The translations under genes and the position numbers were made by a program. This document shows positions 57,679 to 64,000 of a DNA stretch of 64,000 nucleotides, piece by piece. This DNA comes from Staphylotrichum longicolle (lineage: Eukaryota > Ascomycota > Sordariomycetes > Sordariales > Chaetomiaceae). The DNA is taken from positions 1,178,001 through 1,242,000 of the forward strand of contig JAHCVI010000002.1 in the NCBI GenBank assembly GCA_019096155.1, given 5' to 3'. The notes beneath the pieces are model-generated. The model was not told the origin of the DNA, made no database searches, and worked only from the letters and a program-made list of their open reading frames with translations. Position 1 is the first letter of the stretch. Each line of letters begins with the position of its first letter.

Positions 57679-59353
57679 ATGCGGATCTCCGTCGCGCGTC
57701 TTGCCGTCGCCACGGTTGTGTCGGCACCGCTGGCGGCATCCATCTTCGTTACTCCCGACTCTCCATGCTCAAAATATTGCGGCAATGTCCTCTCTTCGAC
57801 GGCAAGAGACGAGCTGCCCTGCGACACGAACACCCTCACCAAGACCTCGACAGGCGTAGTGTGGGAGCAATGTCTCAACTGCCTGTTAACCAGCACCTAC
57901 GTCTCTGGGGCCCGGACAGACCTCCAAGCACTGCTCTGTATGTGCTCCTTTGACTCTCTCGCTGTGTTCGCCTGCTGATGTTGCCCACCCCCAGATAACC
58001 TACGGGTCAACATGGCACAGTGCCTCTTCGCCGGGAGCAACAACCCTTGCATAACAAGGTAAGTCTCTGCCTTACTCATCGCTAGACAAGCTTCGTAAGG
58101 GCCCAGCTGACAACCATTCCAGTAAGGCGTGTGAGCCGCTCAAGGACGCCGTCGAGTACCAGAACATGACGACCTCCGTCGGTGCTTACGACTACTGCCG
58201 GAATTGGGAACAGGACGCAGTCCCTCACTGCTCGCCATGCCTTATTCCACTCGATAATAACCTGTACGGTGGCGTATATCTAAACAACTACATGATGATC
58301 CTGGAAGCAGCGTGCGAACAGAAGCCTGCTCCCGGCTCTACCGTGTCGATAAGCGGCAACCCTTTCGGTACCACCCCCGTTGTCGTCGTTCCGCCCGAGG
58401 TCACCTATTCGACAGTTCCTACTCCCGACTACGGCCCCATCTCTCTCGGCGCACGCGTCGGCATCGCCTTTGGCGGTCTTGCTTTTCTCCTCTTCATCGC
58501 CGGCTTCTGCATCGTGTGCAACGGCAAGCGGAGGAGACGTGCTTTCCTACGCGAGCTCGAGCATCGCCATGGCGGACAGGGCTGGCCGCACCCCAAGACG
58601 CGCTACGGCGGCGGCGGCGGCAGCAGCGGCGGCGACATGTTCGAGACCCCCGTCAGCCAGAAGCCGCTGCGCGGGTGGGATACCGAGAGCCCCGTGAGCG
58701 CTCACACCGACGGGCCCTATCCTCGCTACTTCAGCCCGTACTCGAGCCAGTACAACAGCCCCGTTACGGGACCCGAAGGGCCCGGCCCCAGCGCGCATCA
58801 GTGGCCGACGACACTACCAACCCAGGAGCAGCTCGACCAGATGATCATGTCGCAATCACCCGCGCACGGCTCGCCGCCACCGGCGTTCTCGCAGTGGCCC
58901 ACGGGGCCGCAGGAGAAGATGCTGATGCAGTTGCACGCCCACCACGAGCAGCGGCAGACCGAGCTGGCCATTGGGCTCGCTCTCGGCGGGGACGAGGCGA
59001 GCCTGCGGTCCAAATCGTCCAACCTCAACATGAACGGGTACCCGATCGAGGCCAAGGGCAAGGAGCGGGACGAGGCCTACGAGATGCACGAGGTCGAGAG
59101 CCCGTACGGGAACGGGAACGGGAACGGGAACGGGAACGGCGATGCCACGGGGCGCCAGTACGAGTTTCCGTACCGCATGCCCGCCGAGCCGCAGGCGCCG
59201 GTGCTGCATCACCCCGGCTACGGGAGGCACCATGGCTCGCGGCACGGGTCAGACGGCACAGGTGGCGCGGTTGGTGTGGGTGGTGGGGGCCCTGGGGGCG
59301 CCATGGAGGACTACAGGGCAGGTCATGCTCAGAGGGGCTTCGTTGTTGTCTGA
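57679..59353 (+). CDS. Secreted-domain single-pass membrane protein, Cys-rich
   Basis: 517 aa, three exons (introns 57938-57994, 58059-58122). Signal peptide MRISVARLAVATVVSAPLAA, then a Cys-rich ectodomain (SPCSKYCGN, EQCLNCLLTSTY, MAQCLFAGSNNPCITSKACE, YDYCRNW, PHCSPCLIPLDNN). The membrane segment is ARVGIAFGGLAFLLFIAGFC (about residues 239-258), followed by KRRRRAFLRELEHRH. The cytoplasmic tail of about 240 residues is Gly/Pro/Gln-rich with a (Asn-Gly)5 repeat. The paired-Cys pattern is typical of a fungal plasma-membrane protein family often seen in Sordariomycetes; ligand and role are unknown. Resembles a cell-surface sensor or adhesin with an intracellular docking tail. No frame break. 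Confidence 0.78.
59107..59138. repeat. GGAACG hexamer repeat
   Basis: Five tandem hexamers encoding (Asn-Gly)5 in the cytoplasmic tail of the Cys-rich membrane protein. Confidence 0.85.
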
Positions 59354-60088
59354 GACAGTTGGGAAGTGAAAAGAACGGGTGTTGGAGTGTGTTTTTCCTC
59401 GTTGTGACTTTTATGCTAATACCCGGAGTATGGATATCTGGAGTTGGAGATACCTGATGCCGCTGCATGGCTGGCCTTTTGTTTGGTTATACAATGGGGG
59501 GAATTAGTATGGACGTCCATTCTGGACAGATGGGATCTGGACTGTATTGATGACAGTTTAGTTGACAATGTTTTGACAACACAGGTGTAATTACACTTCA
59601 TGATTGTTCTAGTCTCATGATGCCCTCCCACTCATGCACATCCCGGCTTTGTTAAATGCTACTTATTCACTATTCATCAAGCATAGAGAATATGCAAGTG
59701 TCACGACTCCTTATCGACACGTGAGGATCCACTGCACCATGCTCTAGCGCCACTCGAGCCTATCGTTTCCCCACACTCCCACTGGCGCAAAAAAATTTCG
59801 GGATCAACCACTGGACCGAAGCTTTTTTGGCGACAACAACCACACAGAGAGGGTGGAAAATCGTACGGCGACTGTCCGACTACTCGATCCAGCTTGCCGG
59901 CCGACGCGTGAAATTCTTCACGTTCCACCTATAACATTGTTTGCCGTCCTCGGACTCGGCCAATTGCCCGCCCAGACACGCAGACTCGGCGCTTTTTGGT
60001 GCTCCGATTTAACAGCTTCGAAGTGCTTCCGCAGACGAAACTTGCAACTCCAAGCACGCCCAACACCAACACACACCCCACCGTCACA
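59354..60088. other. Intergenic before CBF5
   Basis: 735 bp in tandem orientation, the 3' flank of the membrane protein and the CBF5 promoter/leader. No motif claimed. Confidence 0.45.
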
Positions 60089-61634
60089 ATGGCCGACTCA
60101 AAAGCGCTGGTGAGGAAGGGCGATGCGGACGAGGAGTTCGTCATCAAGCCCGAGAACACGGTGCCGACGCTCAACACGAGCGACTGGCCGCTGCTGCTCA
60201 AGAACTACGACAAGATGCTGGTGCGCTCCGGCCACTACACGCCCATCCCCAACGGCTCGTCCCCCTACAAGCGCGACATCAAGTCGTACATCTCGAGCGG
60301 TGTCATCAACCTCGACAAGCCCTCGAACCCCTCGTCGCACGAAGTCGTCGCCTGGCTCAAGCGGATGCTCCGGTACGTGACGGGATAAGACGAAAGGTGT
60401 TGTTGGGATGGCGGTGCTGACTGGTTATGCAGTGTGGAGAAGACTGGCCACTCCGGTACTCTCGATCCCAAGGTCACTGGCTGCTTGAGTAGGTTCTTGT
60501 CCGGATTGTAAAGTGCCATTGATGGTGGCTGACCAAAATCCAGTTGTCTGCATTGACCGCGCCACCCGCCTCGTCAAGGCCCAGCAGGGTGCCGGTAAGG
60601 AGTACGTCGCCGTCGTGCGCTTCCACGACACCATCCCCGGTGGCGAGGCCGCCTTCGCCAAGGCCCTCGAGACCCTCACCGGCGCGCTGTTCCAGCGCCC
60701 GCCCCTCATCTCGGCCGTCAAGCGCCAGCTCCGTATCCGCACGATCCACGAGAGCAAGCTGATCGAGTTCGACAACGACCGCCACCTCGGTGTCTTCTGG
60801 GTCTCGTGCGAGGCCGGCACCTACATCCGGACGCTGTGCGTGCACCTGGGCCTGCTGCTCGGTGTCGGCGCGCACATGCAAGAGCTCCGCCGTGTGCGTA
60901 GTGGTGTCATGTCCGAGGACAACGGCTCGCTCGTCACGTTGCACGACGTCCTCGATGCCCAGTGGCAGTACGACAACGGTGGCGACGAGTCGTACCTGCG
61001 CAAGGTCATCATGCCGCTCGAGACGCTGCTCTGCACGTACAAGCGCCTTGTGGTCAAGGACTCGGCCGTCAATGCCGTCTGCTACGGCGCCAAGCTGATG
61101 CTGCCGGGTCTGCTGCGGTACGACGCCAGCATTGACACGCACGAGGAGGTTGTCCTCATGACGACCAAGGGCGAGGCCATCGCCATCGGCATTGCCCAGA
61201 TGAGCACTGTTGAGATGTCTACCTGCGACCATGGCGTCGTCGCCAAGGTCAAGCGCTGCATTATGGAGCGCGACCTTTACCCCCGCCGCTGGGGTCTCGG
61301 CCCTGTCGCCATGGAGAAGAAGAAGCTCAAGGCTGACGGCAAGCTCGACAAGTTTGGCCGTGCCAACGAGGCTACCCCGGCCAAGTGGACGCAGAGCTAC
61401 AAGGACTACGACGCGCAGCCGGGCGAGGCTGCTGCTGCTCCCGCCCCTGCCCCGGCGCAGCCCGAGGCTGCCTCTCCGGAGAAGAAGGCCGACGCCGAGG
61501 ACAAGGCCGACGACGACAAGAAGAAGCGCAAGAAGCACGAGGGCGAGACGGCCGAGGAGAAGGCGGAGCGGAAACGGCTAAAGAAGGAGAAGAAGGAGAA
61601 GAAGAAGGCGGCCAAGGAGGACGACAGCGACTAA
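60089..61634 (+). CDS. CBF5: H/ACA snoRNP pseudouridine synthase (dyskerin)
   Basis: Catalytic subunit of H/ACA RNPs that converts uridine to pseudouridine in rRNA and snRNA in the nucleolus. The N-terminal DKC-like extension is followed by the TruB domain: [20 protein letters not shown], catalytic Asp in [58 protein letters not shown]. The PUA domain covers [19 protein letters not shown] to [12 protein letters not shown], then YPRRWGLGP. The Lys/Glu-rich tail ends [17 protein letters not shown], the usual nucleolar KKE tail. Introns 60373-60432 and 60489-60543, the second just after the catalytic motif. 476 aa, in frame throughout, matching yeast Cbf5 in length. Confidence 0.97.
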
Positions 61635-62541
61635 GAGAAGTGTATGATGTGGTGGTTCCTTCTTCTCTCTTCTGGATGGAGGGGCGTTTTTTGCTGGCTG
61701 TTGCACGGAAAAAAATGATTGGCGTTCCAGGTTGTTTCAGTGGTTAAATCGTGGGCTGTTAATATCTCGGTGTTTCTCGCAGGTAGATATAGAAATGTTC
61801 CTGAAGTTGGGCTCGGTCGTCGTGGTGAACCTTGATGCAGGCAGTGAGTGGTCTTGAGTTGCATGCAGGATCTAGCCCAGCCGGAATTCCTAAACAGCCC
61901 TGCTTTTTCGGGATTCCGATATTTTTGGGCTGCATGTCGGCCGCTTGTCAGATGGCTGACAGAGATGGACGCAGGTTTCATGCACCCAATGTCACTATTG
62001 TTCGGATCTTGTGATTGTCACCCCTTGCGATCGGTCTAGAACCGAGTTAAAACGCTGGCTTGTGATTGCGGACCTCATAGCATGGATCCGAGCGAACGCG
62101 CCTTCACATTTCGCCGTCTCAGGGGGTGGGGGATAGAGTCATCACCTCCATCATGGCTTCCATATTGAGAGACAGGATGGGTAGGAAACCACCCTCGTCC
62201 CCTTTTGCACATGGGGATTACCGTGCTGTCTTATCCCGCGAACCGCCGCTACCAAAATCCTGCCAAACTGTCTAAGCGCGGGCTGCTTGGGCTCTGTCTC
62301 AACCACAAGAACGCCGGGAGCTCGATGGATCATCCAGCCGTCCAATCATCATCCCCACGAGCTGGAACCCAGCCGGCACGCGAGCGGCCTCAACGGCGTC
62401 CTCCCGAGACCTAACGACGCGTGGTGCCCTTGAATGGCGGACACGACAACAAGCCGACGACGACTCGCAGTGTTCCTCTGGACGAGAGCGGCATCGCTCC
62501 TGCTGCCGCGCAGACGACGCTCCCGCTCGCGCCTCATCACT
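61635..62541. other. Intergenic CBF5-GH43
   Basis: 0.9 kb with no gene recognised. The last 110 bp form an ORF in frame with the glycosidase, but its signal peptide marks the start at 62542. Confidence 0.45.
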
Positions 62542-63728
62542 ATGTTCCCGTTCCTCGTCCCCACGTCCCTCTTCCTCACCCTCCTCCTCTCGGCGCCCCA
62601 TCAACGCGCCCAAACCACCACCGCTTTCACCTCGACGACGACGACGACGCCGACCGCCTCAACCGACACCCCCAAAACACCACTCCTCCAGGTCAACTTC
62701 CCGGACCCGTGCATCATCCTCGACCCCGAATCGGGCACGTGGTACGCGTTTGCGACCGGCGCCTGGCCCCCGCCCCCTCCCACCAACGCCTCCAACACCA
62801 CTACTACCGCCCTCTCCTCCTCCTCCAACACCACCACCTCCTCCTCCTCTCCACCCCCAGCCACAAACTACACCTACAAGAACATCCAAGCGGCGTCCGC
62901 CCCCTCCCCCTCGGGCCCCTGGACCTACCTCCCGCACGCCGACCCCCTGCCCCTCCCGGGCGGCTGGACTTCGGGCCCGGGGCCCATCTCGCAGGTCTGG
63001 GCGCCGTCGGTCGTCCAGCTCAACGCGTCGGCCTTCGTGCTCTACTACACGGCGCTGCTCGCGGGCAACCACTCGCGCTTCCACTGCGTCGGCGCCGCGA
63101 CGTCGACGTCCGTCCTCGGGCCGTACGACCCGCTCCCGCAGCCCGTGGCGTGCCCGCTCGATAAAGGCGGGGCGATCGACCCGGCGGGGTTCCTGGACCC
63201 GGCGAGCGGCAGGCGGTATCTAATCTACAAAGTGGACGGGAACGCGCTGGGCGAGGGCGGCGAGTGCAACAACGGCGTGGAGCCGGTCAAGGGCACGCCG
63301 ATCGTGCTGCAGGAGGTGGAGGCCGCGGACGGGGTGACGCTCCAGGGGGACGGGGTCGAGGTGCTGGACCGGGACGAGAAGGGCGGGGACGGCCCGCTGG
63401 TGGAGGCGCCGGACGTGGTGTGGGTCGGGGAAGGGCGGTACGTGCTGTTCTATAGCAACCACTGCTGGGACGGGCCGGGGTATAGCGTGAATTACGCCGT
63501 GGCCGAGGGGAATGTGTCCGGGCGTATGAGAGGAGCGAGGGCGGGAGGTTGATTGGGACGGGGGACGGGTTTAATGTCACGGCGCCCGGGGGCGCGGCGA
63601 GCGTGCCCGGCGGAGGGTGGATGGTGTTTCATGGGAACTGTCCGCAGGGGAGGTGTATGTTTGGGGCGGCGGTGGAGGTGGGGGGGAGAAGGTTGCTGTG
63701 TCGTGAGGGGTTTGTGGGGTGTTGTTGA
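62542..63728 (+). CDS. Secreted GH43-like glycoside hydrolase
   Basis: Five-bladed beta-propeller enzyme of the GH43 type (arabinan/xylan side-chain hydrolysis), exported. The start at 62542 is chosen because MFPFLVPTSLFLTLLLSA is a signal peptide; an in-frame ATG at 62434 would bury it. Catalytic base Asp in NFPDPCIILD (about residue 55), second Asp in GGAIDPAGFLD, acid Glu in LVEAPDVVW; also YAFATG, PISQVWAPSVVQLN and FYSNHCWDGPGYSV. A Ser/Thr/Asn-rich insertion with several NxT/S sequons (62785-62875) interrupts the first blade. Near 63524 the frame shifts: GGGC(C)GTATGAG with one more C reads SGPYERSEGGRLIGTG and runs to a stop at 63726-63728 (395 aa). As written it stops early at 63552. 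No introns. Confidence 0.86.
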
Positions 63729-64000
63729 CGAGGCATAAGGGGTATTTGGGTGATGGTTTGAAGACGGGAAAGGGCGGATGAACAGGAGGAGACAGAGAGA
63801 CATGAATAATGATCAGGTTGCGGTTTGGGTGTTCCAAGCCTCGCCGTCCAAGGCTCTTGCGCCTCAAGGTCTAACTCTCACTTGTCAGGACAAGAGTATT
63901 TGCATCGACTTTCCATTTGTAGAACCAAGAAGCAAAACTGGAGCTATGTTCATCAAGTCTACCATCTTGGCAACCGGAGACTTTTGTCGTCGTCTGTGTG
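63729..64000. other. Right end of window
   Basis: 272 bp with no gene recognised. Presumably the 3' flank of the glycosidase. Confidence 0.45.

Noticed and set aside
38229..59353. A secondary-metabolite or transposon cluster in the gene-poor half
   Set aside because: No polyketide synthase, NRPS, terpene cyclase, transposase, reverse transcriptase or terminal repeats were seen.
1990..63526. Calling the frame-broken genes pseudogenes
   Set aside because: Breaks mostly fall at C/G runs, flanking protein blocks are fully conserved, and essential genes (QNS1, RFC4, SAC3) are hit. Assembly error is simpler.

Overview
The window looks like nuclear DNA of a filamentous ascomycete, most probably a Sordariomycete (Sordariales-like). 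The reasons are short introns (mostly 45-100 nt) with GTRNGT donors, CTRAY-type branch sites and CAG/TAG acceptors, GC-rich third codon positions, fungal-only families (a fungal ubiquitin-like-domain protein, single-pass membrane proteins with long disordered tails) and a eukaryotic initiator tRNA. No species is claimed. All products are recognised by reading the sequence; no search was run.

Layout, left to right: a coiled-coil/ubiquitin-like protein (1.6-4.3 kb, +); COQ10 (5.3-6.1 kb, -); glutamine-dependent NAD+ synthetase QNS1 (7.0-10.1 kb, +); a TRM140-type tRNA m3C methyltransferase (10.4-11.7 kb, +); the mRNA-export scaffold SAC3 (12.4-17.1 kb, +); a rhomboid protease (18.2-19.9 kb, -); a hypothetical ORF (21.6-22.3 kb, +); a small membrane protein (22.5-23.2 kb, -); cohesin loader MAU2/SCC4 (23.7-26.6 kb, -); an alpha/beta hydrolase (27.6-29.1 kb, +); LOC1 and HIS3 as a divergent pair (29.5-31.3 kb); a small membrane protein (32.2-32.6 kb, +); clamp-loader subunit RFC4 (32.8-34.0 kb, -); ornithine acetyltransferase ARG7 (34.4-35.9 kb, -), divergent from derlin DER1 (36.7-37.8 kb, +). 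A gene-poor half follows. It holds three single-pass membrane proteins with large cytoplasmic tails (38.2-39.6, 47.4-49.0 and 57.7-59.4 kb), an orphan secreted protein (42.8-43.6 kb), two paralogous Nta1-type N-terminal amidases (44.6-46.4 and 51.9-54.9 kb) and an initiator tRNA-Met (46.8 kb). CBF5 (60.1-61.6 kb, +) and a GH43-like secreted glycosidase (62.5-63.7 kb, +) close the window.

Most genes are independent housekeeping functions, not a pathway cluster. ARG7 and HIS3 are both amino-acid biosynthesis genes, and the ARG7/DER1 divergent promoter carries two perfect TGAGTCA sites for the cross-pathway (Gcn4/CPC1) activator. LOC1, CBF5 and TRM140 all serve RNA or ribosome biogenesis.

Two observations stand out. 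First, QNS1 can only be read in frame if a single nucleotide (A at 9013) is a complete exon between two introns that each carry full splice signals. Second, about ten conserved genes are broken by small indels that usually fall at C or G runs, with intact homologous sequence on both sides. In most cases restoring the run makes the total coding length divisible by three. This points to homopolymer errors in the assembly rather than to pseudogenes, so frames here should be read with that in mind.
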